Source: an uncultured Bacilli bacterium
GTDB taxonomy: Bacteria; Bacillota_I; Bacilli_A; RF39; UBA660
Assembly: GCA_944372315.1 (NCBI GenBank)
Contig: CALVYX010000012.1
Span: 1 to 27,723, forward strand
Length of the DNA stretch: 27,723 nt
Reading direction: 5' to 3'
Part shown: piece by piece, positions 1 to 7,658 of the stretch
Position numbering within the stretch: position 1 is the stretch's first letter
Layout: every line of letters starts with the position of its first letter
Program-made: the position numbers and the translations under genes
Notes under the pieces: model-generated
Database searches by the model: none
Told to the model about the DNA's origin: nothing
What the model saw: only the letters and a program-made list of their open reading frames with translations

Positions 1-14
1 TATATAATAAAAGT

Positions 15-99
15 TTTTAGTCAAGGATCTACGATGAACTAGGCAAGCCTAGTCCTTGACTAAAACGAGTGAAAGATTAAATTTCAGTTTCAAATCTTT
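15..99 (+). ncRNA. 3' part of an unidentified structured transcript
   Basis: A 13-bp perfect inverted repeat (15-27 with 53-65, ttttagtcaagga) encloses a second 7-bp hairpin (38-44 with 47-53, actaggc/gcctagt). A third stem follows at 72-78 with 93-99 (aaagatt/aatcttt). The three stems run into the terminator at 133-160 and no reading frame is evident. It may be the tail of a small RNA, a structured 3' UTR, or a mobile-element end. I do not recognise a family, and the window edge cuts off its start. Confidence 0.35.
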
Positions 100-132
100 A
101 GGCGCAATTTACTTTTTCATTTCACAACAATA

Positions 133-160
133 AGAGTTAGAATTTCTAATTCTTTTTTTT
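133..160 (+). terminator. Rho-independent terminator of the upstream transcript
   Basis: The stem agagttag/ctaattct (one G-U pair, loop aattt) is followed directly by eight T's. It ends whatever transcript enters from the left edge. Confidence 0.75.
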
Positions 161-181
161 GATTCATATATATGATATAAT
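153..181 (+). promoter_or_regulatory. Candidate sigma-A promoter with extended -10
   Basis: TGATATAAT at 173-181 is a perfect extended -10 (TGn plus TATAAT). The -35 position is only a T-run shared with the terminator. It lies about 20 bases before the first gene of the galE operon. Confidence 0.5.
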
Positions 182-202
182 GATATTATTGAGGTGAATC
201 TA

Positions 203-610
203 ATGAATGAAGAAACTTTAACGGAACAAGAAATTGCTCAAAAGTTAGAAGTTATGAGAGAAAATGCTATATTAGAGTTACATGAATGGGATTCTACTAA
301 AGGCCATGGATTTGTTATTAATCCTGATGGGACTGTGTATGATTATAGTTGGTTTCTTGGATTTAATTCTAAAGAAAATAGATTTGGAATGTGCACATCT
401 TTAGAGAAAAAAGACAAATTAATAGATTGTGATTTAGTTAAAGCATATTTAGAAGATGATGTAATGATTTTTACTATGGAATATGATACTAATTTCAGAA
501 GTGATGGTGGATGCGATATAATTGTAAAGTTTGATGAAAAAAATAAATATTCTAATAATATGAAGTTATATAAAAAAATAAATGAAAAAATAAAAACAAT
601 GATTGATTAA
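203..610 (+). CDS. Hypothetical protein, first gene of the galE operon
   Basis: This gene encodes an acidic, apparently soluble 135-residue protein that I do not recognise. It has no signal peptide, membrane segment or known motif. A helical N-terminus (about residues 1-25) precedes a stretch rich in aromatics, glycine and aspartate (GHGFVINPDGTVYDYSWF, about 35-52), then alternating strands and a lysine-rich end. I chose ATG 203 because GAGGTGA at 191-197 sits at normal Shine-Dalgarno distance; an in-frame GTG at 194 lies inside that site. The gene ends 10 bases before galE and shares its promoter. An immunity-like or small cytosolic partner role is possible, but nothing in the sequence settles it. 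Confidence 0.75.
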   Translation: MNEETLTEQEIAQKLEVMRENAILELHEWDSTKGHGFVINPDGTVYDYSWFLGFNSKENRFGMCTSLEKKDKLIDCDLVKAYLEDDVMIFTMEYDTNFRSDGGCDIIVKFDEKNKYSNNMKLYKKINEKIKTMID

Positions 611-620
611 GGAGGAATTT

Positions 621-1619
621 ATGAAAATATTAGTAACTGGTGGGTGTGGTTATATTGGAAGCCATACATGTGTTGAATTATTAGAGGGAGGATATGAAAT
701 AGTTGTCGTTGATAACTTTTCTAATTCTAAACCTGAAGTAATTGATAAAATTAAAGAAATTACTAAAAAAGATTTTAAGTTTTATGAAGGCAATGTCTGT
801 GATAAAGACTTGATGAACCAAATTTTTAATGAAGAAAAAATAGACGCAGTAATTCATTTTGCTGGATATAAAGCCGTAGGTGAATCCGTTAAACATCCTT
901 TAATGTATTACCGTAATAATATAGATTCTACTCTTACTTTATGTGAAGTAATGAATAGTCATAATGTAAAAAAATTAGTTTTCTCATCTAGTGCGACAGT
1001 ATATGGTAAGCCTAAGACTCTTCCAATTAGGGAAGATTTTCCACTATCTACAACGAATCCATATGGATCAACTAAATTAATGATTGAAGGTATATTAAAA
1101 GATTTATATATATCTGATAACAGTTGGAGTATTGCTATTTTAAGATATTTCAATCCAATTGGTGCTCATGAGTCTGGTCTTATTGGAGAAGATCCAAACG
1201 ATATTCCAAACAATTTAATGCCTTATATTATGAAAGTAGCAACAGGGGAGTTAGAATGTTTAAGTGTTTTTGGCAATGATTATGATACTAAAGATGGAAC
1301 AGGGGTAAGAGATTATATCCATGTTGTTGATTTAAGTAAAGGGCACTTGAAAGCAATTGAAAAAATTAAAGATACTACAGGAATAGATTATTATAATTTA
1401 GGTACTGGTAAAGGTTATAGTGTGTTAGAAATAGTAGATAATTTTTCTAAAGTAAACAATGTTAAAGTGAATTATAAAATAGCACCACGTCGTCCAGGAG
1501 ATATTGATGCTTGTTATGCTGATCCTAGTTATGCTAAAGAACAATTAGGATGGACTGCTGAAAAAGGAATTGAAGAGATGTGTAGAGATTCATATCGCTT
1601 CGTAATGAAAAATAAATAA
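621..1619 (+). CDS. galE: UDP-glucose 4-epimerase
   Basis: GalE interconverts UDP-glucose and UDP-galactose with bound NAD+ in the cytosol, supplying galactose for glycolipids and surface glycans and allowing galactose use. The 332-residue length is normal. The Rossmann glycine motif GGCGYIG is at residues 7-13, the SSSATVYG strand at 122-129 contains the active-site Ser124, and the catalytic YGSTK (Tyr148, Lys152) is intact. NPIGAH and GTGVRDYIHV are also family landmarks. ATG 621 follows GGAGGA at 611-616; an earlier in-frame codon at 603 lies in the previous gene. Its stop overlaps the start of the HipA-like kinase gene (TAATG). Substrate specificity is inferred from the family. Confidence 0.95.
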   Translation: MKILVTGGCGYIGSHTCVELLEGGYEIVVVDNFSNSKPEVIDKIKEITKKDFKFYEGNVCDKDLMNQIFNEEKIDAVIHFAGYKAVGESVKHPLMYYRNNIDSTLTLCEVMNSHNVKKLVFSSSATVYGKPKTLPIREDFPLSTTNPYGSTKLMIEGILKDLYISDNSWSIAILRYFNPIGAHESGLIGEDPNDIPNNLMPYIMKVATGELECLSVFGNDYDTKDGTGVRDYIHVVDLSKGHLKAIEKIKDTTGIDYYNLGTGKGYSVLEIVDNFSKVNNVKVNYKIAPRRPGDIDACYADPSYAKEQLGWTAEKGIEEMCRDSYRFVMKNK

Positions 1620-2644
1620 TGAGTGAAATAAGGTTTCAAAGAAAAGACGGATGGATCGAACTCGATAAATTCATAGAGGAGAGATTAGGACGCCCGCTTA
1701 CTAAAAAAGAATATAATAATAATTCTTTAATGATAGATGGATTAATAGAACCTAATATTTCTGGAAATCATGATAATTACATTATAACTACAGAAGAAGG
1801 ACAAATATTTTATAAAAGTCAACAATTTAACTCTGATGAAGCATATGCAGAACTATTTGCAGAAGAAATATCTAAAATTTTAGATATACCAACAGCTCAT
1901 TACGATTTAGCTATTTTTAGAGGTAAAAAAGGAGTAATCAGTTATAGTTTTATAAAAGAATATGATACTTATTATCCTGGTACAGATATATTATTAGATT
2001 TTTATGAACAAAATTTAGAAGATGATCCTGAAAAAAGAAAACTTTATAACATTAATAACCGTGATTCCATAGAAAGAATGTTAGATAAATTAAATAATTT
2101 AGAAGATATATGGAGTATTTTAGAAGATAGATTTAAAAATAATTATAATAAAGATATCATTATTCCTAGAATTATAAATGGATTAGTAAATAAACTTATT
2201 TTTGATATTTTAACAGTAAATGTTGATGATCATACAGAAAATTGGGGAGTTTTAGATGATAATGAATTAGGAAAAATATTAGCTCCACAATTTGATAATG
2301 CTAGAATTCTTAATCTTCATCGTAATATTTTAGTTGAAAGATTTGCTTCAAAATCGCCTTTACAAGATAAAGAGTTGGATCTTACTGTAGATAATTCTAG
2401 TGTTAGAAAACCACTTGATGTATTAAAACGTTTTTTAGATATATCAAGTAGTGAATATCGTGATTTAGTAATTGATAAAGTTAATAAATTACAAGAAGGA
2501 ATTGATAGTATTCCTGAAATTATTGAAAAAAGAACAGAGTATCCTATGCCTAGTTATTTAAAAGGATATTTTGTATCAACAGTGAATGATCATTTACAAA
2601 AAGTGAATGAAGTGATTTATGATATTAAAGGAAAAAATAAATAA
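1619..2644 (+). CDS. HipA/CtkA-like protein kinase-fold protein
   Basis: The 341-residue protein resembles the C-terminal kinase domain of HipA and Helicobacter CtkA, which are Ser/Thr kinases. The catalytic loop NVDDHTEN is at residues 201-208 (Asp203, His205, Asn208), and a metal-binding motif APQFDNA has Asp226. An upstream block, about 73-114 (SDEAYAELFAEEISKILDIP...FIKEYD), matches the conserved nucleotide-binding half. The HipA N-terminal subdomain is missing and no HipB-like antitoxin gene is adjacent. The ATG overlaps the galE stop (TAATG) with no clear ribosome site, so translation probably depends on ribosomes finishing galE. An active kinase is likely from the intact residues; the target is unknown, and a toxin role should not be assumed. 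Confidence 0.8.
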   Translation: MSEIRFQRKDGWIELDKFIEERLGRPLTKKEYNNNSLMIDGLIEPNISGNHDNYIITTEEGQIFYKSQQFNSDEAYAELFAEEISKILDIPTAHYDLAIFRGKKGVISYSFIKEYDTYYPGTDILLDFYEQNLEDDPEKRKLYNINNRDSIERMLDKLNNLEDIWSILEDRFKNNYNKDIIIPRIINGLVNKLIFDILTVNVDDHTENWGVLDDNELGKILAPQFDNARILNLHRNILVERFASKSPLQDKELDLTVDNSSVRKPLDVLKRFLDISSSEYRDLVIDKVNKLQEGIDSIPEIIEKRTEYPMPSYLKGYFVSTVNDHLQKVNEVIYDIKGKNK

Positions 2645-2670
2645 AAAGATCTTAATATTAAGATCTTTTT
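2643..2670. terminator. Bidirectional terminator, 28-bp perfect palindrome
   Basis: A 14-bp arm (aaaaagatcttaat) is followed at once by its exact complement, giving a T-run on both strands. It lies between the convergent HipA-like and fic genes and overlaps both gene ends. Its core recurs in the terminator at 5908. Confidence 0.85.
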
Positions 2671-3818
2671 TATGTGAATTTTTCTAATTTTAATCGTTTT
2701 ATTTTATTAGGATTATTATCTATCATACTGGGATTTAGAGAATATTCATAATTGGTTAATTGTGGTGGTTCGATTCCTTTAGAAGTTTTTCGCTTTATTT
2801 CAACGATTCCTAAATCAATTAATGGCACCATCATTTCTTCTTCGAATGATTTAGCTTTCTTTTTTGGATTAAATCTGTTATATAAGGTAACTAAATCAAG
2901 TAGAGTATTTCCAGCATTATTACTTAAAATATATTGCAAAGTTTGTCTATTAATAGGTGTTAGTTCCCCCTGAATAGAAGAATTAATAGAATCTATGATA
3001 TATTCTTTTTCCAATTCTGTTTTAGTTTGTTCTAACATATACGATAAAAAAGGAGTAAGATCTGTATACTTTTTCACTGTTCTTATTATTTCATAATATT
3101 TTCCTTTTTTTAAATTAATACCACGATTGAAAAGCGTATAAGGGTAAGCTTTATTATTATTTAAATACCATATTCCCGTAGTTCTTGAGGTTCTACCATT
3201 AATATCAAAATAAGGATGAATATAAACAAAATAAAAGTGAATAATTTGTGATTTAATAAATTTATCAGTAGTAGATAAGTTTTCATTATCAGTATTGATA
3301 TATTCAAATAACATTTGCATATAATAAGGTATTTTAGTGTAATCAGCCCCATGATCTGGTTTTATATCAGGATTACTAGAAAAAAAGATAAATACTTCAT
3401 CTGTTCGATAGTGATGGCCTTTTTGTAATCTGTCTGTTCCTTCTAGTAAATTTTTAGATAAAATACGATAAAGATTATAAAGATTTTCTTCTGTTATGTC
3501 TGGTTTTTTTAAAATATATTTATATCCTTTATATAGGTTAGCGATTCTTTGATATTCGGCATTAATACTATCTTTTTTTAAATTAGGTTCATCCATAACA
3601 CTAATGATAGAAGTGATATCTTCATTATAGCCTTCAATAGCATTGTTGCTTTTTACCTCATAGGGAAATAATACTTTTTTAGTAAAATCTTCTTGATTTA
3701 CAAAATTAGTATTTTCTACAAAATATTCTAATTCTTCTTTAATTGCTTTTAGTTTTTCAATCTTATATCTAAACGATAAATTGTTTTCAGATTTTAAAGG
3801 AGTATAAATTGTATTCAT
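2670..3818 (-). CDS. Fic-domain protein (probable AMPylase)
   Basis: Fic proteins usually transfer AMP from ATP to a hydroxyl side chain of a target protein. The core motif HPYFDINGRTSR is at residues 201-212, with catalytic His201 and the phosphate-binding NGRxxR; the usual Gly before Asn is Ile here. The N-terminal SNNAIEG (57-63) matches the self-inhibitory helix of class II Fic proteins, so activity is probably held down in cis. The last ~70 residues look like a winged-helix domain. Length is 382 residues from ATG 3818, chosen because GGAGGG lies just upstream; the frame stays open for 38 more codons. It has its own promoter and stands alone, divergent from sigG. The target is unknown. 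Confidence 0.9.
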   Translation of the reverse strand: MNTIYTPLKSENNLSFRYKIEKLKAIKEELEYFVENTNFVNQEDFTKKVLFPYEVKSNNAIEGYNEDITSIISVMDEPNLKKDSINAEYQRIANLYKGYKYILKKPDITEENLYNLYRILSKNLLEGTDRLQKGHHYRTDEVFIFFSSNPDIKPDHGADYTKIPYYMQMLFEYINTDNENLSTTDKFIKSQIIHFYFVYIHPYFDINGRTSRTTGIWYLNNNKAYPYTLFNRGINLKKGKYYEIIRTVKKYTDLTPFLSYMLEQTKTELEKEYIIDSINSSIQGELTPINRQTLQYILSNNAGNTLLDLVTLYNRFNPKKKAKSFEEEMMVPLIDLGIVEIKRKTSKGIEPPQLTNYEYSLNPSMIDNNPNKIKRLKLEKFT

Positions 3819-3843
3819 GATTATCCCTCCGTAGTGGTTTTCT

Positions 3844-3872
3844 ATTATAACAAAATAGATTATTTTCGTCAA
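3844..3872 (-). promoter_or_regulatory. Sigma-A promoter of the fic gene
   Basis: On the minus strand TTGACG (3867-3872) and TATAAT (3844-3849) are separated by exactly 17 bp, about 25 bases before the fic start codon. Confidence 0.75.
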
Positions 3873-3875
3873 TTT

Positions 3876-3905
3876 GTATAAAAGATACTTATTTTTATCA
3901 ATATA
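3876..3905 (+). promoter_or_regulatory. Possible sigma-F/sigma-G-type promoter of sigG
   Basis: GTATA (3876-3880) and CAATATA (3899-3905) are 18 bp apart, resembling forespore promoters (-35 GnATA, -10 CAWWMTA). This is where autoregulated sigG would need one. The start site would fall at the ribosome binding site, giving a very short leader, so this is a weak call. Confidence 0.35.
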
Positions 3906-3925
3906 AAATAGGAGGGATGAAAGAA

Positions 3926-4702
3926 GTGGCACGTCACAAAGTTGAAATTAGTGGCGTGAATACAGCAAATATCAAAGTATTAACTAGTGATGAAATGGAT
4001 GAATTGTTTAAAAAAATGCAAAGTGGTGATCCAGCAGCCCGTGATGAATTAGTTAATGGTAATTTGAAATTAGTGTTATCAATATTGAAAAAATTTTCAA
4101 GAAAAGATGAAAATATGGATGACTTATTTCAAATAGGATGTATTGGGCTTTTAAAAGCAATCGATAATTTTGATTTATCTTATGGTGTAAAGTTTTCTAC
4201 TTATTGTGTTCCTATGATTCAAGGTGAAGTAAGAAGATATTTAAGAGATAATAATAGCATTAGAGTAAGTAGATCTTTAAAAGATTTAGCTTATAAAGCC
4301 TTGAAGACGAAAGATGAATGGATTTTAGAAAAAGGAGTAGAGCCATCAACAGAAGAACTAGCCAATTCATTAGAGGTATCTACTTTTGATCTTATCAATG
4401 CATTGGATTCTATGAGAGATCCCATTAGTATATTCGAACCTATTTATTCGGATGGGGGAGATACTATTTATTTATTTGATCAAATTGAAGATAAACATGT
4501 AAAAAATGATGATTTAGATATAAAATTATCAGTAAATGAAGCGATTGATAATTTAAGTGATAGAGAAAAATTTATTTTAGATCAACGATTTGTAATTGGA
4601 AAAACACAAATGGAAATAGCTAGTGAATTAGGGATAAGTCAAGCACAAATATCAAGAATTGAAAAAAACGCAATTGATAATCTAAAGTCCACTTTAAAAT
4701 AA
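3926..4702 (+). CDS. sigG: Sporulation sigma factor sigma-G
   Basis: Sigma-G directs late forespore transcription (spore protection and germination genes). The 258-residue protein carries sigma regions 2, 3 and 4. It matches sigma-G specifically by its N-terminus (HKVEISGVNT, like KVEICGVDT in B. subtilis), by DDLFQIGCIGLLKAIDNFDL and KFSTYCVPMIQGE in region 2, and by FEPIYSDGGD. It ends with a region 4 helix-turn-helix, TQMEIASELGISQAQISRIE. GTG 3926 is preferred because GGAGGG at 3911-3916 is 9 bases away; ATG 3917 directly abuts that site. SpoIIGA and sigE, neighbours of sigG in Bacillus, are not adjacent. Sigma-F is the main alternative but fits the N-terminus less well. Confidence 0.93.
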   Translation: MARHKVEISGVNTANIKVLTSDEMDELFKKMQSGDPAARDELVNGNLKLVLSILKKFSRKDENMDDLFQIGCIGLLKAIDNFDLSYGVKFSTYCVPMIQGEVRRYLRDNNSIRVSRSLKDLAYKALKTKDEWILEKGVEPSTEELANSLEVSTFDLINALDSMRDPISIFEPIYSDGGDTIYLFDQIEDKHVKNDDLDIKLSVNEAIDNLSDREKFILDQRFVIGKTQMEIASELGISQAQISRIEKNAIDNLKSTLK

Positions 4703-4722
4703 CGTTTTATACGTTATTTTTT
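4696..4722 (+). terminator. Terminator after sigG
   Basis: Stem aaaataacg (4696-4704) pairs with cgttatttt (4712-4720) around a 7-base loop and ends in T's. The sigG stop codon is inside the left arm. Confidence 0.75.
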
Positions 4723-4818
4723 CTTTTGATATCTATTACAATATTGTAATATAAATTAATTTTGTGGACTTTTTTTATATCATGTGTATATAATTAGTAT
4801 ATAAATATGAGGTGAATA

Positions 4819-5925
4819 ATGAAAGTACTATTATATACAGAAGGAATAGAACAAATAGGGAAAAGTGGATTAGGAAAAGCCATAAAACATCAGATGAAAG
4901 CTTTAGATTATGCTAAAGTAGAGTATACTTTAGATGTAGATGATGATTATGATATTGTTCATATTAATACCTATGGACCAAAATCATATGCATTAGCAAA
5001 AACGGCTAAAAAAAATGGTAAAAAAGTTATTTATCATGCTCATTCTACAGAAGAAGATTTTAGAAATAGTTTCGTTTTATCTAACCAAATAGCACCTATT
5101 TTTAAAAAGTGGATTGTAACTTGCTATAAATTAGGAGATCATATTATTACTCCAACTCCTTATTCTAAAAAATTATTAGAGGGTTATCATATGCATCGAG
5201 ATATAACAGCAATTTCTAATGGAATTGAAATAGAGAAGTTTACTGTATCTAAAAAGTTGGGTGATGAATTTAGAAAAACTTATGGATATAGTAAGAAAGA
5301 TAAGATTGTAATGGGGATAGGATTATATTTAGAGCGAAAAGGAATTCTTGATTTTGTAGAATTAGCGAAAAGGTTACCAGAATATCAATTTATTTGGTTT
5401 GGATATACTCCACTATATGCGATTCCTGAAAAAATAAGAAAGGCTGTAAAAACAGAATTACCTAATTTAAAGTTTGCAGGATACGTAGAACCAGAAATGA
5501 TTATTAGTGCTATGAATGGAGCAGATTTATATATTTTCCCAACGTTAGAAGAGACAGAAGGAATTCCAATATTAGAAGCATGTGCTTGTAAGCAAAAAGC
5601 ATTAATTAGGGATATTCCTGTTTTTGAAGGTTGGTTAGAAGATGGTGTGAATGTTTATAAAGCAAAAGATGTGGATGAATTCTATGAAAAAATAAAATTA
5701 ATTTTAAATAACAAATTACCTGATTTAACCGAAGAAGGATATAAAGTAGCGTGTGCAAGAGATTTAAAAGTAATTGGTAAGCAATTAAAAGAAGTTTATG
5801 AAAAAGTATTAAATAGTCCATCTATTGATAAAAAAGAAAGTAGAAAAAGAGATAAAGAGTTTAAAAAAATAAAAAAGAAAAGAAAACTCTTAATAGGAAA
5901 TCATAATAAAAAGATCTTAGTTTGA
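4819..5925 (+). CDS. GT4-family glycosyltransferase, CpoA-like glycolipid synthase
   Basis: The 368-residue protein is a GT-B fold, retaining family-4 glycosyltransferase. It follows the pattern of streptococcal CpoA and related diacylglycerol-glycolipid synthases: MKVLLYTEG start, SGLGKAIKHQMKAL (16-29), HINTYG (48-53), IYHAHSTEEDFRNSF (71-85), ITPTPYSKKLLEGY (110-123), and the donor-binding E-x7-E at Glu245-Glu253. The likely role is adding a sugar to glucosyl-diacylglycerol at the inner membrane face, affecting membrane curvature and lipoteichoic acid anchoring. The last ~35 residues are strongly basic, suiting binding to anionic lipid. The start has GAGGTGA just upstream. It is monocistronic between two terminators. 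The exact sugar donor and acceptor cannot be read from the sequence. Confidence 0.85.
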   Translation: MKVLLYTEGIEQIGKSGLGKAIKHQMKALDYAKVEYTLDVDDDYDIVHINTYGPKSYALAKTAKKNGKKVIYHAHSTEEDFRNSFVLSNQIAPIFKKWIVTCYKLGDHIITPTPYSKKLLEGYHMHRDITAISNGIEIEKFTVSKKLGDEFRKTYGYSKKDKIVMGIGLYLERKGILDFVELAKRLPEYQFIWFGYTPLYAIPEKIRKAVKTELPNLKFAGYVEPEMIISAMNGADLYIFPTLEETEGIPILEACACKQKALIRDIPVFEGWLEDGVNVYKAKDVDEFYEKIKLILNNKLPDLTEEGYKVACARDLKVIGKQLKEVYEKVLNSPSIDKKESRKRDKEFKKIKKKRKLLIGNHNKKILV

Positions 5926-5947
5926 AATCATTAAGATCTTTTTTTAT
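5908..5947 (+). terminator. Terminator after the glycosyltransferase gene
   Basis: A 12-bp perfect stem (5908-5919 with 5932-5943, core aaaaagatctta) is followed by more T's; the stop codon lies in the loop. The arm is the same as in the terminator at 2643. The remaining ~95 bases to the rodA stop show nothing I can identify. Confidence 0.8.
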
Positions 5948-6038
5948 TTGTAATCTTCCATAACTCATATCACTTAACATAGATATTTCCATGATTCTAT
6001 ACATTAATAATTTAATCATACTAATACTAAATTTGATA

Positions 6039-7166
6039 TTAATACTTTATCTTCTTTTCTTTCATATTATTTATATTTAAAATTAATCCAATTAAAATCA
6101 TATAGGATAGAAGACTGCTACCACCATAACTGATAAATGGTAGAGTAATTCCTGTAATAGGTAATAATCCAATTGTCATACCAATATTTTGAATTTGTTG
6201 ATACATTAGTATTCCAATAATACCTGCGATAGTATATTTATCGATACGATTTATAGTGGATCTACCTATTTGAATGATTCGAAGATCGAAAAGTAATAAA
6301 AATATTACTAGAAAAATAGATCCTATTAAACCAAAATTAGATGCAAAAACTGAAAAGATAAAGTCAGTTCCTGACTCTGGAAAATAAATGGGAGTATTTT
6401 TGAAACCATGTCCTGTAATGGAACTAGAACCGATAGCGGCTAGAGAATTCTCTAATTGCATTCCGCTACCACTGCGCCAGTTGATAATTCGATCCATTCG
6501 ATAGAAAAAACTACTGCCAAATATTTCAATAAATAAATCTTGTTGTAGAAAATATAAATATAAGAATCCACTTATTAAACTGATTCCTATTATTCCTAGT
6601 AACATATACCAAAAAGGTTTTATTCCACTTATAAAAAGCATTAATAAAGTAATAATTAAATATATAATAACGGCTCCTGTATCAGGCTCTAAAAAAGTCA
6701 ATACACTAGGAATTCCTACAATGACAAATACTTGAATAAGTAATACAAATTCATCTTTTAAAGTAGGCTTTCTATGCTTTTTATGAAACGTATCAATAAC
6801 TCTTGCTAACATCAAAATAAGGCTTATTTTCATAAATTCACTTGGTTGGATACTACCAATACCTTTGATTACATACCAACATTTACTCCCATTAATATCA
6901 GGTGCAAAAAATAATAATCCCAAAAGCAATATTACATTAGCCAAATAAATATACCAAGCATATTTATAAAAGATGCTGTTTCCTAATTTGATAACTATAA
7001 AAATAATAATACATCCCATAAAGTACCATAATGCTTGTTTTAAAGCTAGGTTACCTAAAGTAGGTGATAAATAGGTTAGTGCAGAGTAAATAGAAGTGGT
7101 ACTTATAATAAAAAATATAAATAAAGAAAAAATAATAAACTTATCAAATTTATATTTTTTAAGCAT
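6039..7166 (-). CDS. rodA: SEDS glycan polymerase RodA
   Basis: RodA polymerises lipid II into glycan strands during side-wall growth, working with a class B penicillin-binding protein and MreC/MreD. The 375-residue protein has about ten hydrophobic segments and SEDS signatures: SIQPSEFMKISLILMLAR, FLEPDTGAVIIYL, FPESGTDFIFSVFASNFG (with the conserved Asp), and NIGMTIGLLPITGITLPFISYGGSS. The NIGMTIGLLP form favours RodA over FtsW or SpoVE, though the families are close. ATG 7166 is preferred because GGTGAT ends 5 bases upstream; another ATG at 7178 lacks a site. It is alone on the minus strand, with mreC and mreD about 17 kb away. Confidence 0.88.
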   Translation of the reverse strand: MLKKYKFDKFIIFSLFIFFIISTTSIYSALTYLSPTLGNLALKQALWYFMGCIIIFIVIKLGNSIFYKYAWYIYLANVILLLGLLFFAPDINGSKCWYVIKGIGSIQPSEFMKISLILMLARVIDTFHKKHRKPTLKDEFVLLIQVFVIVGIPSVLTFLEPDTGAVIIYLIITLLMLFISGIKPFWYMLLGIIGISLISGFLYLYFLQQDLFIEIFGSSFFYRMDRIINWRSGSGMQLENSLAAIGSSSITGHGFKNTPIYFPESGTDFIFSVFASNFGLIGSIFLVIFLLLFDLRIIQIGRSTINRIDKYTIAGIIGILMYQQIQNIGMTIGLLPITGITLPFISYGGSSLLSYMILIGLILNINNMKEKKIKY

Positions 7167-7218
7167 AAATATCACCATTATTATTATGATTTATTTGGTA
7201 ATTTTTATTTACTAAATA

Positions 7219-7227
7219 CATAAAATA
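7219..7227 (+). promoter_or_regulatory. Sigma-K/E-like -10 element
   Basis: CATAAAATA matches the mother-cell -10 pattern CATAnnnTA (sigma-K) and is one base off CATACAnT (sigma-E). It lies 20 bases before a gene next to two coat genes. No convincing -35 is visible, so the call is tentative. Confidence 0.3.
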
Positions 7228-7247
7228 TTTATAGGAAGAGTGATATT

Positions 7248-7598
7248 ATGAATAAACAACTACCATCTATTTTTAAAAATTCATCTGATAAAAGAATTAA
7301 TAACAATAAACGTGTTTTTTATTCAAAATATGAAAGTATAGGAAATGTAGTAGAAAGAGAAAATGACATACACGATAGTAATATCAATGATTTAAATTCT
7401 CCTAATAGTTTTACTAATTCTATAGATAATTTGTTTAAAAATAAGCAATTTATCTTTAATGTTCCAGTGGAGATAGTAACTAAGGATAATACTTTTTATA
7501 CTAAAATAGTTAGTAAGGTAGATGATCATATATTAACTAGTAATGGAATAATAATTCAATTAGAGGATATATTATCAATAAAAGTAAATGGTGAATAA
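7248..7598 (+). CDS. Small protein with possible Sm-like C-terminal domain
   Basis: This gene encodes a 116-residue protein without signal peptide or membrane segment. Residues 1-70 are rich in Asn, Ser and Asp and look disordered. The last ~45 residues (from FNVPVEIVTKDNTFYTKIV) form a run of predicted beta strands ending LEDILSIKV, the pattern seen in Sm-like domains of small Bacillus spore-coat-associated proteins (DUF2642 type). That match is by eye and weak. Position between rodA and the coat genes, and a mother-cell-like -10 upstream, agree with a spore-surface role. The ribosome site is AGGAAGAG with normal spacing to ATG 7248. A terminator follows directly. Confidence 0.65.
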   Translation: MNKQLPSIFKNSSDKRINNNKRVFYSKYESIGNVVERENDIHDSNINDLNSPNSFTNSIDNLFKNKQFIFNVPVEIVTKDNTFYTKIVSKVDDHILTSNGIIIQLEDILSIKVNGE

Positions 7599-7625
7599 TA
7601 ACAATCTTTGGATTGTTATTTTTTT
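7597..7625 (+). terminator. Terminator after the 7248 gene
   Basis: The 10-bp stem aataacaatc/gattgttatt (7597-7606, 7611-7620) with loop tttg is followed by T's. Confidence 0.8.
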
Positions 7626-7628
7626 AAT

Positions 7629-7653
7629 AAAAAAACCGTAACGATTACGGTTT
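7629..7653 (-). terminator. Terminator of the coat gene pair
   Basis: The stem aaaaccgtaa/ttacggtttt (7631-7640, 7644-7653) gives a T-run on the minus strand just after the stop of the second coat gene. Confidence 0.8.
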
Positions 7654-7658
7654 TAATT

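Noticed and set aside
15..65. IS200/IS605-type element end
   Set aside because: Hairpins alone are not enough; no transposase or TnpB remnant is in the window.
4735..4750. Perfect 16-base palindrome ATTACAATATTGTAAT as an operator
   Set aside because: It resembles BlaI/MecI-type sites only loosely (spacing between half sites differs), sits far from a clear promoter, and palindromes of A/T are common here.
5925..5935. TGA read as Trp (mycoplasma code)
   Set aside because: Reading through the TGA of the glycosyltransferase adds only two codons inside the terminator loop; TGG is the Trp codon everywhere and other genes also end in TGA.
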